From Chlamydiales bacterium (lineage in GTDB: Bacteria > Chlamydiota > Chlamydiia > Chlamydiales > JACKPQ01): 64,000 bases of DNA. Numbering within the stretch: the stretch's first letter is position 1; each line of letters opens with the position of its first letter. The notes below the pieces were generated by a model, which made no database searches, had not been told where the DNA came from, and was given only the letters and a program-made list of their open reading frames with translations. This document shows positions 1-9,117 of this stretch, piece after piece. The stretch is taken from assembly GCA_024233435.1 (NCBI GenBank), contig JACKPQ010000002.1, positions 558,001 through 622,000 of the forward strand, given 5' to 3'. The translations under genes and the position numbers were made by a program.

Positions 1-1
1 A

Positions 2-973
2 CTCCAAGATAAAGCGCGTGCACCAGGAGATCCGTACTCAGTATTCCCTTCAAATACAAATATTTTATACGCAGATATCAGTAAGGCAAAACTTACAGCT
101 GAACGCTATCCACTTCCTGGCTTGCTGCTTAACTTTCGAAACCATGGCAAGAAAAAAGTGGCGCGCATCGAAGCGATGATGCAAAACATTGCCGATGCTT
201 ATACTGCTCCTAGCAAAGAAGCTCTGCCCACTTATATTACGTTCAATGAGCGCTACAAAACTATTTCAACCACTAAGCGCAAGTTTTCCAAAGGGTCACC
301 TTGGTTAGAAACGCCTGAGGGATGTTTCTATGACCTATTAAAAAATGCTCAGGATCTGTTGGGCGAGCATTGCAAAATGAAATTGCCAAAACTAAACGAA
401 GAAGATTTTTTCGATAACGGGCCCCCTTTTATATTCCTCTATCATCCCGCTCTTGGACCTATTTATTCAATTATTGAGCAAAAGATCTGTGGTGGGCAGA
501 TTGTTAAGGGGAGTGAGCTTGTTTTGGAAATTGCAGATATTTCACTTAAAAATCTTCATTTAGATGGGTCGCTTATCATAGAAACCAGCGCAGTGACAGG
601 CCACATTGACCCCCGCGGATTAAGGCGCTTTTCAAATCAAACAGGGCGCTGCATCCTCGATAACGTTACCGTGGAAAATAAAGGCATTGCTAAGAACAAA
701 GAGCCGTTTTGGAAGCATGTCCCAAAGCGTACCGAATCAATGCAGATCCACCTTGAGGAAAGTAGCTTATTTATTGCCGAGAATATTACATTCAAAGGGA
801 CTCATTCGATTCACGTTCCAGCAAACACTTGCGTGGTCGCGCGCCAAGAAGGTGACCAAATTACGTACACCTCAAAACCATTTAAACCGGATCAGCCTTT
901 TTATCGTTACTGCGCTACATCAGATGCGTATATTCGCATCACGCTGTCAAACCCTTTGAATCCGCTTTCTTAG
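2..973 (+). CDS. C-terminal part of a UDPGP-like nucleotidyltransferase (cut by window start)
   Basis: The frame is open from base 2 without a clear start and ends at TAG 971-973, so this is the 3' part (about 323 codons) of a longer gene. It resembles the C-terminal half of the UTP-sugar-1-phosphate uridylyltransferase (UDPGP) family found in plants and chlamydiae: a stretch reading TPEGCFYDLLKNA is followed by a hexapeptide-like beta-helical tail with short strands (ESSLFIAENITFKGTHSIHV). The catalytic N-terminal half lies outside the window, so the substrate (glucose- or GlcNAc-phosphate) cannot be judged. It converges with the small minus-strand gene that follows and overlaps it by 35 bases. 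The family call comes from remembered sequence patterns and is moderate. Confidence 0.5.
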   Translation, partial: LQDKARAPGDPYSVFPSNTNILYADISKAKLTAERYPLPGLLLNFRNHGKKKVARIEAMMQNIADAYTAPSKEALPTYITFNERYKTISTTKRKFSKGSPWLETPEGCFYDLLKNAQDLLGEHCKMKLPKLNEEDFFDNGPPFIFLYHPALGPIYSIIEQKICGGQIVKGSELVLEIADISLKNLHLDGSLIIETSAVTGHIDPRGLRRFSNQTGRCILDNVTVENKGIAKNKEPFWKHVPKRTESMQIHLEESSLFIAENITFKGTHSIHVPANTCVVARQEGDQITYTSKPFKPDQPFYRYCATSDAYIRITLSNPLNPLS

Positions 974-1217
974 ATCCTTTTTGATATAAAACGCAAGCTG
1001 CAATCACCACGGCGCTAGCAGCAGCCGTTGCGCATGCCCCTAAAACAACAACTTGGCCAAATGAAAAATCTCTTAACCCATTTTGAAAGCCGATCTTGAT
1101 ATTCCTAAAGCATTTGCAGGCACTTTCACCCACGGTCGGCTCACTTATAAGCTCATTCCATACAGAAGCGGTTAGTCGAACGGCTCTTACAACAAAGTTT
1201 GTACAAGCTGTTAGCAT
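939..1217 (-). CDS. small single-pass membrane protein, unknown function
   Basis: A 92-residue protein with no recognised family. One hydrophobic segment at about residues 53-77 (VVVLGACATAAASAVVIAAC) precedes a short basic tail, KGSKKADSKG, suggesting one membrane span. The start is supported by a good ribosome binding site, AAGGAG, seven bases before the ATG. The 3' end overlaps the end of the convergent upstream gene by 35 bases, which is unusual but allowed. It could be a lineage-specific membrane or secreted protein. Confidence 0.5.
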   Translation of the reverse strand: MLTACTNFVVRAVRLTASVWNELISEPTVGESACKCFRNIKIGFQNGLRDFSFGQVVVLGACATAAASAVVIAACVLYQKGSKKADSKGLTA

Positions 1218-1345
1218 CTATTAACTCCTTTTTAACCTCAGTTCCAATATATTTAAGCAACTCAGTTTCGCAGTATCTGTCAAAATCCATTTTGACTCAA
1301 GGAAAAATAAGAAATGCGCTACAATAGACTAAACTAGAGGTTTTC

Positions 1346-2444
1346 ATGAACGAAGAGACAAAGCTAAGGCTAAAGACAATTGAAGAGCGTCTGCATCACA
1401 TGTGGGGGTATCTTTGACTTAGAGTCAAAGCAGCAAAGAGTGGAAACACTCAATAAAAAGATGGAAGATCCCAAGTTCTGGGAGAATCAAGAAAAAGCTC
1501 AGACAGTCATCAACGAGGCAAATGAGCTAAAAAGCTGGACTGTGCCCCATGCTGAGGCCAAGAGGCGATTTGACGATCTTAGTGGTGTTTTATCCGAGCT
1601 GGAAGAGAGTGATGACCCCGAGTTTTATCAAGAGTGCTTAAACGAGCTCGACGCAGTTGAAGATATCATCGAGGACTTAGAGCTGCGTAAAATGCTATCT
1701 GGCAGTCTTGATTCTAAAAGTTGTTATTTGAGCATTAATGCAGGCGCTGGAGGCACAGAGGCCTGTGATTGGGCGCAGATGTTAGCTCGAATGTACCAGC
1801 GTTGGTGCGCAAAGCGTAAATGGAAGGTGTCAGTCATTGACACTGTAGACGGGGAAGTAGCAGGCATCAAAAGCATGACTCTGTCCATTGAAGGAGCTTA
1901 TGCCTATGGCTATGCTAAAGCTGAACAAGGTGTGCATAGGCTGGTGCGTATTTCTCCCTTTGATTCTAGCAGTCGTCGCCATACGAGCTTTGCTTCGGTC
2001 GATGTGAGTCCCCAGCTCGATGATGATATCGAAATTGAGGTGCGCCCAGATGAGATTAAGGTCGATACATTTCGCGCCTCGGGTGCCGGTGGCCAGCATG
2101 TCAACACTACCGACTCTGCTGTGCGTATTACACATCTTAAGTCGAAAATCGTCGTTTCCTGCCAACAAGAGCGCTCGCAGATTAAAAACAGGGAAACGGC
2201 AATGAAGATGCTTAAAGGGAAACTTTACGAGCAGCAGGTGCTCGCACGTGAAGCTGAGCTTAAAAAAATTGGCGGAGATAAAATGGATATTGCTTGGGGC
2301 TCGCAAATTCGCAACTATGTTTTTCAACCCTACACCATGGTTAAAGATACCCGCACTAAGTATGAAGAGCCCAATGTTGAAAAAGTCATGGATGGCGATC
2401 TCGATCCTTTCGTAAAAGCCTATCTCAAGGAGATGCGATGCTAG
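1346..2444 (+). CDS. prfB: peptide chain release factor 2 (programmed +1 frameshift)
   Basis: RF2 recognises UGA and UAA stop codons and triggers peptide release on the ribosome. Translation starts at ATG 1346, runs 23 codons to an in-frame TGA at 1415-1417, then continues in the +1 frame from GAC 1416, giving 365 residues, the usual RF2 length. The joined protein has the RF2 specificity tripeptide SPF at about residues 203-205 and the catalytic GGQ at about 248-250 within GAGGQHVN. The slippery site is the classic RF2 autoregulatory signal, so the internal stop is not a mutation. The stop overlaps the start of the next acetyltransferase gene, suggesting cotranscription. The order prfB-acetyltransferase-yebC is also known in Chlamydia. 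Confidence 0.96.
1403..1418 (+). promoter_or_regulatory. RF2 programmed +1 frameshift site
   Basis: The sequence GGGGGTATCTTTGAC places a Shine-Dalgarno-like G-run three bases before CTT TGA C. The ribosome pauses at the UGA, which RF2 itself reads, and slips from CTT to TTT when RF2 is scarce. This is the textbook prfB feedback element. Here a T replaces the first A of the common AGGGGG form. Confidence 0.95.
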
Positions 2445-2938
2445 CTGATAGTCCAGAATTTGATATTCGCTATACCGATCTTTCCGACGAGCTGTATTTG
2501 CGCCAGTGGCTTGACGATCCCGCAGTGCTTAGTGAGTTTCCACCAAGCAATCCTGAAGAAATAAACATGTTCGTGCCCAATTGGATTGGCTTTAGTCGAT
2601 TCAAGTCCAGCCTAACAGCTTTATACCAAGGAGAAGTTGTTGGCATTGGAACCCTTTTACTGATGCCTTACTATAAGCTCATTCATCACTGCCTTTGCAG
2701 TATTGTTGTAGATCCCAAACATCAAGGACACGGCTTTGGGACAGCACTTGTTCGCAACCTTAAGCATCTTGCAAAGGATTACTTTCATTTCCAAATGGTA
2801 TATGCAGAGATCTATAGCGGCTCTAAGCTTGAATCAATCCTTAAAAAACAAAGTTTTAAAGAAACGCTGCGCCAAGAAAAGTTTGTAAAAACAGACGGTC
2901 GCTATCGCGGCAGAATCCTTTTGGAGGTCGATCTATGA
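2438..2938 (+). CDS. GNAT-family N-acetyltransferase (copy 1)
   Basis: A 166-residue acetyl-CoA-dependent acetyltransferase. The acetyl-CoA binding motif is visible as VVDPKHQGHGFGTALV at about residues 89-104 (Q-x-x-G-x-G pattern). The substrate cannot be deduced. The ATG at 2438 overlaps the prfB stop (ATGCTAG), and the 3' end overlaps the next acetyltransferase by four bases, so the three genes are probably one transcript. It appears to be an ancient tandem paralogue of the next gene: both start with a D(E)-x-x-x-L-x-x-W-L-x-x-x region and share the motif arrangement. Chlamydia carries a single acetyltransferase at this position. Confidence 0.8.
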   Translation: MLADSPEFDIRYTDLSDELYLRQWLDDPAVLSEFPPSNPEEINMFVPNWIGFSRFKSSLTALYQGEVVGIGTLLLMPYYKLIHHCLCSIVVDPKHQGHGFGTALVRNLKHLAKDYFHFQMVYAEIYSGSKLESILKKQSFKETLRQEKFVKTDGRYRGRILLEVDL

Positions 2939-3414
2939 TTCGCCCGACGATTGATAAGGACGGAGTAGCTTTAAAAGAATGGCTCAGTGAAGAGGGCATT
3001 TTAGCCTACTTCCCCATGTGTAACGAATCAGAAGTCGACGATTCCATACGTCTTTGGCTTTCATTTGTTCCCAAGCGCGCTGCCTTCACATACGAAAAAG
3101 ATGGTAAGCCAGCTGGCATGGCTGTGATATATCTTCAGCCCTTTGAAAAACACAAACACATCGCACTATTTGCCATCATCGTTGATCCTCGCTTTCGAGG
3201 GCAGGGGATTGGATCGAAACTCATCCGCCATCTTGAGAAAACGGGTAAAGGCGACCTTGGCCTTGAGATCTTACACTTAGAAGTCTATGAGGGCAATCCT
3301 GCCTATGACCTTTACAGGCGGCTTGGATATAAAGAATACGGAAAACAAAAGCGTTTCTTGCGTGAGGCGCCAAATAAATATAGCACCAAAGTGTGCATGC
3401 AAAAGGAGTTATAA
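2935..3414 (+). CDS. GNAT-family N-acetyltransferase (copy 2)
   Basis: A 159-residue acetyltransferase whose acetyl-CoA loop reads VDPRFRGQGIGSKLI at about residues 83-97 (R-x-x-G-x-G). It is coupled to the preceding copy by an ATGA overlap, with a GGAGG ribosome binding site ahead. A C-terminal YDLYRRLGYKEYG segment is typical of GNAT proteins acting on amines or protein N-termini, but no specific substrate is assignable. yebC follows directly. Confidence 0.82.
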   Translation: MIRPTIDKDGVALKEWLSEEGILAYFPMCNESEVDDSIRLWLSFVPKRAAFTYEKDGKPAGMAVIYLQPFEKHKHIALFAIIVDPRFRGQGIGSKLIRHLEKTGKGDLGLEILHLEVYEGNPAYDLYRRLGYKEYGKQKRFLREAPNKYSTKVCMQKEL

Positions 3415-3416
3415 TT

Positions 3417-4127
3417 GTGGCTGGGCACAGTAAATGGGCAAACATCAAACACAGAAAAGCGCGAGCAGATGCCAAAAAAGGCAAGGCCTTTTCGCGCGTA
3501 ACAAAAGAGATCATCACAGCGGTCAAACTCGGCGGCCCCGATCCCGAAAGCAACCCACGCTTGCGTATGGCCCTTGACAAAGCAAAAGAAGTAAACCTTC
3601 CCAAGGACAACATCGAGCGCAACATCAAAAAAGCTTCGAGTAGCGATCAGGCCGACTTTGAAGAGATCACCTATGAGCTTTATGGGCACGGCGGGGTTGG
3701 CATTCTAGTCGAAGTTATGACCGATAACAAAAATCGCAGCGCCTCAGACATCCGCATTGCGACAAACAAACGAGGGGGCTCCATTGCCTCTCCAGGCTCA
3801 GTTGCCTACAACTTTGACAAAAAAGGGGTGATTCAAGTTCCCAAACAAGCCATCGCAGAAGACGATCTTTTCCTTGCAGCATCAGATGCCGGTGCTGATG
3901 ATTTTGATGCTGACGAAGAAACCTACATCATCACAACACCGCCCGACAAACTTTACGAAGTCAAAGGCGTGATCGATGCCCTTGGCATCAAAAGCGAAGC
4001 TGAGCTCACCATGATTCCGAAGCTACACATCGAATGTGACGAGGCGACCCAAGAGGCGAACCTGGCACTCATCGAATGGCTAGAAGAATCCGACGATGTC
4101 GACAACGTCTACCATAATATGCAATAA
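3417..4127 (+). CDS. yebC: YebC/PmpR family protein (TACO1-like)
   Basis: A 236-residue member of the YebC/TACO1 family, starting AGHSKWANIKHRKARADAKK, the family's diagnostic N-terminus. These proteins act as DNA-binding regulators or as ribosome-associated factors that help translation through proline stretches. GTG 3417 is chosen as start because AAGGAG lies about nine bases upstream and because the family begins at this residue; the longer frame from 3393 would overlap the acetyltransferase. It converges on the large unknown gene with a 6-base gap. Confidence 0.93.
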   Translation: MAGHSKWANIKHRKARADAKKGKAFSRVTKEIITAVKLGGPDPESNPRLRMALDKAKEVNLPKDNIERNIKKASSSDQADFEEITYELYGHGGVGILVEVMTDNKNRSASDIRIATNKRGGSIASPGSVAYNFDKKGVIQVPKQAIAEDDLFLAASDAGADDFDADEETYIITTPPDKLYEVKGVIDALGIKSEAELTMIPKLHIECDEATQEANLALIEWLEESDDVDNVYHNMQ

Positions 4128-4133
4128 GTGTGT

Positions 4134-6194
4134 CTAGCCTCTCGGCGGAATCGGAATGTGAGTTTCATTGGATTTGTAATGGGGGTCATCAATCTCGCTC
4201 GCCCCAGTCCAGAAAAAATGCTTTATGGGAGCGATGGAGTGATTCATTTGACACATATAACGGCGCGCAACAAGTGAGTCGATAGAATCTATGATTTGAA
4301 TCATCAAATCAAGCCCTTTAATAGCCTGGTTTTCAAAAAAGGGATTAACTGAGCTGTGTTTGTAGCCAATCGCAGCCATACAAAGCAAATTGTCTCTGGT
4401 GCGGGTGCTCTCAGCTTGCTTGTAAGCTTTCATATCTGGCTTAACTGCATCTGGAACAGGCGAGGGGAAGGAAGCATCTGGATTAAAAGTTAGGTTATCC
4501 TTCTCATCCAATAGTTTTTGCTTTAGATTGCTCAAGTCTAGAGCGCTCGTGCGCGCTACGTTCATCTCATCAATTGTTGATGCTGACCAAAGAGTTTCCC
4601 AAGCGGTTTTTAACTGATCAATTTCAGTTTCGTAACCGGGCAAGAGGGTTTTTAAGTCATCGTTTAAGCATGTATAGAAAGGATGAGACTTCATGACGCT
4701 TAGTTTTTCTATTTTGACCAATTCAGCGTGAAGAGTATTATTGGGATCTAGTGCGTGGTGGTACAACATATTCAAGAGGAGCGAGCAGAGCAAAGTCTGG
4801 AGCTGTTGGTCAAACATAATTCGCCGCTCATCATACTCAATAGATGTGAAATAAGTTCTAGCCCCGTTGTTTATTTCAAGAAGTCCTGTTTCTATTAAGG
4901 CTTCATCTATAACTTTAATTCTTTCAAGCATTAGCGAGATAGCCATTTCCCCATGTAGGTCGAGGTCCTTCCTGCAAAGGGCATCAAGGCGGTTTTCTAC
5001 ATGACCATCTAGCTTGTTCTCTAGCTCATCAACTGTTTGCTGCAGTTGGGAAAGCAAATAATTTTGATGGCTAGATAGACAATTAGTGGCATTTGCATGG
5101 GAATCATTTAATGATAAAAAACCCACACGGTAATCCAATAAGTCTTTAAGTTGCTTTAAGTAGTCGGGCATGGACGCAGAGTCGGGCTCGGGTGCAGGTC
5201 CTATGGATGAGAGGCGAGAGGAGATTAACGATAGAGCATTTTCAAGAAAGCGGATCTTAGAGTTTTCTAACGGAGTGTTGTGGCAGTTTTTTATCACTCC
5301 TGCGTTCAGAAGATGCTCCCTTATTAGAGCTTTGATAGCAAAAAGCACTTGTAGTGTATGCTGTTTTAACCCATTCTGATCGAGCTGTGACTCACATATT
5401 CCTCTCAAAATGGGGTAGATAGCAGCATTTGAGTTACCTTGAGTATAGCTTGTTTGTAAAGATTCTGCAACCGACTTTATTTTTTTGCTAGCTTCTTCAA
5501 ATTGTTGCTTAAATGTAGCGATCTGAGATTCATTTTTGGTTCTTTGTGCAGTTTCTAGTTTTTGCTGAAACGTTAGCTGGCGCATTCTCAGATTGTGAGT
5601 TCTGGTTGTAAGTATCTCAGACTCTTTTATTTTCATCTCCAGCAAAGAATATTCAGGTGAATGAACTCTCATTTCAAATCCAGGAATGCGAAATTTCAGT
5701 CCTTCTATTCCATTATTGAATGCAACCCATGAGTTAGGGATACGCTGCAAGGACATGTTCAGTTGATTGTAGATCTTATTTGTGTCTAAGATTGCTTCAG
5801 GTAGAGTGCTCCCGGTCGGTAGCACGCTTGGGCTATACTGAATTTTGAAAGCAAGGAAAGGCTTTGAACCAGCAAATTGTGTTTCAGTAGCAGGGAGTGC
5901 TTGAATATGATCCATGATACTTTTACAGCACGCAACAGGACGTAGTGCTAAGCTTACACTCAAATCAAAAACTGGTCGACCTTCATTTTCTTGCCTAGAT
6001 TGAGACTCAATCTGGAATTGCCCTAATATAGCGATGCCAACTTGCCCCGCTTTAAGCATGACAAGATTAATCATAGTCAATTCTAGACCAGTTGGTTTTA
6101 ATGCAGCATCAACAAAAAATTCCCAATCACGCAGTGAATCGCTGTATGGAGTTGTTCTTGTTGGGCTTAAGGGGTAAGATATCATGATGTCCAC
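4134..6194 (-). CDS. large hypothetical protein with coiled-coil segment
   Basis: A 686-residue soluble protein I do not recognise. No signal peptide or membrane segment is seen. A charged helical region at about residues 185-250 (ESEILTTRTHNLRMRQLTFQ onward, KLETAQRTKNESQ) is likely coiled coil, and the middle is rich in helix-forming residues. The start is uncertain: the frame opens with GTG 6194, while ATG 6185 gives MISYPLSPTR; neither has a strong ribosome binding site. It could be a lineage-specific cytosolic or type III-secreted protein; nothing proves either. Confidence 0.6.
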   Translation of the reverse strand: MDIMISYPLSPTRTTPYSDSLRDWEFFVDAALKPTGLELTMINLVMLKAGQVGIAILGQFQIESQSRQENEGRPVFDLSVSLALRPVACCKSIMDHIQALPATETQFAGSKPFLAFKIQYSPSVLPTGSTLPEAILDTNKIYNQLNMSLQRIPNSWVAFNNGIEGLKFRIPGFEMRVHSPEYSLLEMKIKESEILTTRTHNLRMRQLTFQQKLETAQRTKNESQIATFKQQFEEASKKIKSVAESLQTSYTQGNSNAAIYPILRGICESQLDQNGLKQHTLQVLFAIKALIREHLLNAGVIKNCHNTPLENSKIRFLENALSLISSRLSSIGPAPEPDSASMPDYLKQLKDLLDYRVGFLSLNDSHANATNCLSSHQNYLLSQLQQTVDELENKLDGHVENRLDALCRKDLDLHGEMAISLMLERIKVIDEALIETGLLEINNGARTYFTSIEYDERRIMFDQQLQTLLCSLLLNMLYHHALDPNNTLHAELVKIEKLSVMKSHPFYTCLNDDLKTLLPGYETEIDQLKTAWETLWSASTIDEMNVARTSALDLSNLKQKLLDEKDNLTFNPDASFPSPVPDAVKPDMKAYKQAESTRTRDNLLCMAAIGYKHSSVNPFFENQAIKGLDLMIQIIDSIDSLVARRYMCQMNHSIAPIKHFFWTGASEIDDPHYKSNETHIPIPPRG

Positions 6195-6279
6195 TTATGC
6201 AGCTTAAAAAGAAGCCCAGGATAGGTTTCTTCAAATTTAAAAGCAAGTTGAAATCATCAAGCCATACGTTGAGCGTAAA

Positions 6280-9117
6280 TTATTTTTGCCATTTCTTCAA
6301 TGATAGGGCTGTTACTTCCTTGTAGGTGAATTGGCTGCTTGTCGGCGCTCCTTGCATGAGGAGAGCGAGTCGTTTTTTATTGCTGCGCGAGAAAAACTCG
6401 AGCGCATATTCATGGATCTCATCGTAGGTAAGCTCTTGAGCTGATTTGGCGATGTTGTCAAGGTATTGAAAATCGGCCTCTTTATCAAATGCAAACGTGT
6501 TCATGCGGTTTTCATAATCGAAAAGGTTGGTCGGGGGGTTTGTTAGTGTTGTGACAACGCCTTGTTGCATTTGCGTAAAACGCTCTTCTGAAAACTGTGT
6601 GTGAAAGTCTTTTACAAAGGTTTCTAAAAAGAGCTCAAATCTTGCAAGTAAATCATCGGGATCATGAGTTGCTGATTGGACGGAGAAGAACTGCAAAAGC
6701 TCATCGGCAACGCGGCTGCTCCAACCTTTGGCGATATAGCCTGTTTGCTGCTCGGTGCGCAAAGTCTTAAAGAAATCCTCAGACAAAGCGGTACCTAGAA
6801 TTTCTTGTGCAGCAGCGCGCTTGTATGAAAAGGCTCCTTGTTCAATGAGTAGCATGGCGACATTGCCTTGCATTTCAGTGGTTTCATTGACAGCGTATGG
6901 GCCATTTTGATTGCTTAGCAAGAAGACTTTTTTCTCATTCTGGTCGGCTAATGGATAGTCACGGGGACTAAGTGCTTTATTGATGTCATGCCAGATATTT
7001 TTAGCATCAGTTTCACTCAAATTTCCAGCGAGCATTGCCTCTGTGTAGAGCTGTTGCGTTAATGTTTGTGCAAACTCCAGAAAATCGTTGTAAGTGATTT
7101 TTTCAAGTGCTTTTTCCTGTGCTTTGAGCATTGGAAAATCGTTGAAAATTAAAGAGTGCATTTGAGCAATAGCCATACTAAAGGGCATTGACTTTTGAGC
7201 ATTTCGGATCTGTGAAAGACGCGACTCTTTATAGATGTTAAATTGAGCCTCACTCGGTTTGAGCTCTTTGATGTTTGTAAGGGCATCTTTTAGCAGGAGG
7301 TGAGCTTTAGGGCTAAAACCGGATAGTTGCATTGTCAGCTTTAAATCTTTTGAGTAAATCGAAAGGTTGAGTCCTGCATTTGAAGCGTAAAATAAGGGTG
7401 AGGTCAATTGATCTTGGAACGCGCGAGTAAAAAGAGAGGTCAAGACAGTGTGCTTGGGAGTTCCGTCGATGAGGGGACTTTTAAAGCTGATTGTCCAAGC
7501 AATTTCTGGCACTGGGAAGTTTGCTGCATCGCTAAAATACATGACACCTTTAGAATCATCGGTGAGTTTGATAGGGGCCTGCTCTTTCGATCGTGTTAAA
7601 ATGGTTAAATCTTCTGGGATGTAGGGATTTGGGGCGGGCATTCCGATTGCTGGGTTTGGCTCTGCGTGTGCAAGGGCTACCAGCGTCTGGTCGGGTATGG
7701 GCTTGATTGCATATTTTCCGCCTAGCCATTTTTCCTCTCGATTGGGCTCGATCCCTGTCAGGGTGGCAGGGGCAACGAGTTTAAACACGCAGGTTGATGG
7801 GGTAAAGCTTTGCAAAAGTTTTGAGATTTTTTTCGGTTGGTATGAGGTGTAAAAATCAGTGCTTGCAGGGAATGTCGAAAGATTTTCATAAGGTAGTTTT
7901 CCGGCAATATCCATGGTGTAATGAAAAGGGTTTTGTCTAGTCTGCCATTGGTAATTGATTTTGGCGATTTTTGCCTGGTCATCAAATATAGATTGTGAGA
8001 TCCCGTTTTCTTTAAGCAAGGCAAGCGTTTGAAAGCAGCGGTCAATGACTGTATCCACCTCGATAACGCCTTGCTTTGTGAGGGCCACATTGAGCTCAAA
8101 AATAGCTGTTGTTTTAGATAAAGGCTCCACACCAGCGGAGACATACTCTGCAAGTTCGTCGCGCTTTAAGGAGGCCTCTAGGCTATTATCGGACCCATTT
8201 TCAAGGACGTAGGCGATAATTTGAGGGATTTTTTCACCTTGGTTTTCAATGGCCCAAGCTGGAAGCTCCCACGTAAGTGATAATTGACGCAAATCTTTGA
8301 TGGGCTCGATATAGAGCATATGGCCCATTTGGTGCTCGGATGTGAGTGGCATGTTTGCAATTTCATTGTCGACTTTGCGGTTTGCAATGGGACCAAAATC
8401 TTCATTAACGACTTTGATAAGCTCATCCAAGGGTTGATTGGAATAGACAACAAGATGCATTTGCGAGGCTGTGTAGTGCTCTTCCCACCATTGCCTGACC
8501 TCTGATGGTGGAATTTTTCCAAGTGTTTCAGCATTGCCTGTGGAGAACTTTGCATTGGGTGATTTTGGATTGCCAGTTGCTTTGAAAATCATCCAACTGC
8601 GCCATCCATCGTTTTCGATGTTTTTGGCATTTTCTTGATCCACAGCGTGAAGCTCGCGCTTTACGCCTGATGGGTTGAACAAGGGGTCGATAAAAAAATG
8701 GGAGAACTGATCAAGGGCGCTATCGAAAACATTGTTGTTGATGGAGAACATATAGACTGTCCGATCCGTAGATGTATAAGCGTTAACAATGCCGCCGTTG
8801 CTTTTAACGTAACCCATGAATTGATCTTCTTGAGGGTATTTTTCATTGCCAAGAAATAAAAGGTGTTCGAGATAGTGGGCGATACCAGGATATTGCTCTG
8901 AATCTTGCCAGCTGCCGGCCGTAACAGCAAGTGCTGCTGCTGACTGTTCAGCGCCTGGATCAGAAATAATATAGGCTTGCAATCCATTGTCGAGTTGGAT
9001 TTTGGCTGTTTTGCGCTCTGCTAGATCTGGCGTCTTGATCTTGACGGTATTTTCGTTTTTGATGTTTGTGAACCCGCAAAGGATGAGTGCCACCAGGCAA
9101 TAGCTAAAGCGTTTCAT
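6280..9117 (-). CDS. M16 (insulinase/pitrilysin) zinc metalloprotease, exported
   Basis: A 945-residue protease with the inverted zinc motif HYLEH at about residues 82-86 (H-x-x-E-H) followed by the expected distal glutamate region; the length matches pitrilysin-type enzymes that fold four M16 domains in one chain. An N-terminal hydrophobic stretch (MKRFSYCLVALILCGF) is a likely signal peptide, so it should degrade small peptides in the periplasm; the cysteine is not in a clean lipobox. Start ATG 9117 has AAGGAG four bases ahead and overlaps the end of plsB by 14 bases, so it is the last gene of the rng-plsB-protease unit. The same neighbours occur in Chlamydia (ptr-plsB-cafA). Confidence 0.92.
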   Translation of the reverse strand: MKRFSYCLVALILCGFTNIKNENTVKIKTPDLAERKTAKIQLDNGLQAYIISDPGAEQSAAALAVTAGSWQDSEQYPGIAHYLEHLLFLGNEKYPQEDQFMGYVKSNGGIVNAYTSTDRTVYMFSINNNVFDSALDQFSHFFIDPLFNPSGVKRELHAVDQENAKNIENDGWRSWMIFKATGNPKSPNAKFSTGNAETLGKIPPSEVRQWWEEHYTASQMHLVVYSNQPLDELIKVVNEDFGPIANRKVDNEIANMPLTSEHQMGHMLYIEPIKDLRQLSLTWELPAWAIENQGEKIPQIIAYVLENGSDNSLEASLKRDELAEYVSAGVEPLSKTTAIFELNVALTKQGVIEVDTVIDRCFQTLALLKENGISQSIFDDQAKIAKINYQWQTRQNPFHYTMDIAGKLPYENLSTFPASTDFYTSYQPKKISKLLQSFTPSTCVFKLVAPATLTGIEPNREEKWLGGKYAIKPIPDQTLVALAHAEPNPAIGMPAPNPYIPEDLTILTRSKEQAPIKLTDDSKGVMYFSDAANFPVPEIAWTISFKSPLIDGTPKHTVLTSLFTRAFQDQLTSPLFYASNAGLNLSIYSKDLKLTMQLSGFSPKAHLLLKDALTNIKELKPSEAQFNIYKESRLSQIRNAQKSMPFSMAIAQMHSLIFNDFPMLKAQEKALEKITYNDFLEFAQTLTQQLYTEAMLAGNLSETDAKNIWHDINKALSPRDYPLADQNEKKVFLLSNQNGPYAVNETTEMQGNVAMLLIEQGAFSYKRAAAQEILGTALSEDFFKTLRTEQQTGYIAKGWSSRVADELLQFFSVQSATHDPDDLLARFELFLETFVKDFHTQFSEERFTQMQQGVVTTLTNPPTNLFDYENRMNTFAFDKEADFQYLDNIAKSAQELTYDEIHEYALEFFSRSNKKRLALLMQGAPTSSQFTYKEVTALSLKKWQK

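Noticed and set aside
1415..1417. In-frame TGA early in prfB suggesting a pseudogene
   Set aside because: It is the conserved RF2 programmed frameshift, with G-run and CTT TGA C in place; the +1 frame gives a full-length RF2.
1830..2327. Long minus-strand frame of 165 codons within prfB
   Set aside because: It is antisense to a well conserved gene, has no motif, and is a shadow frame.
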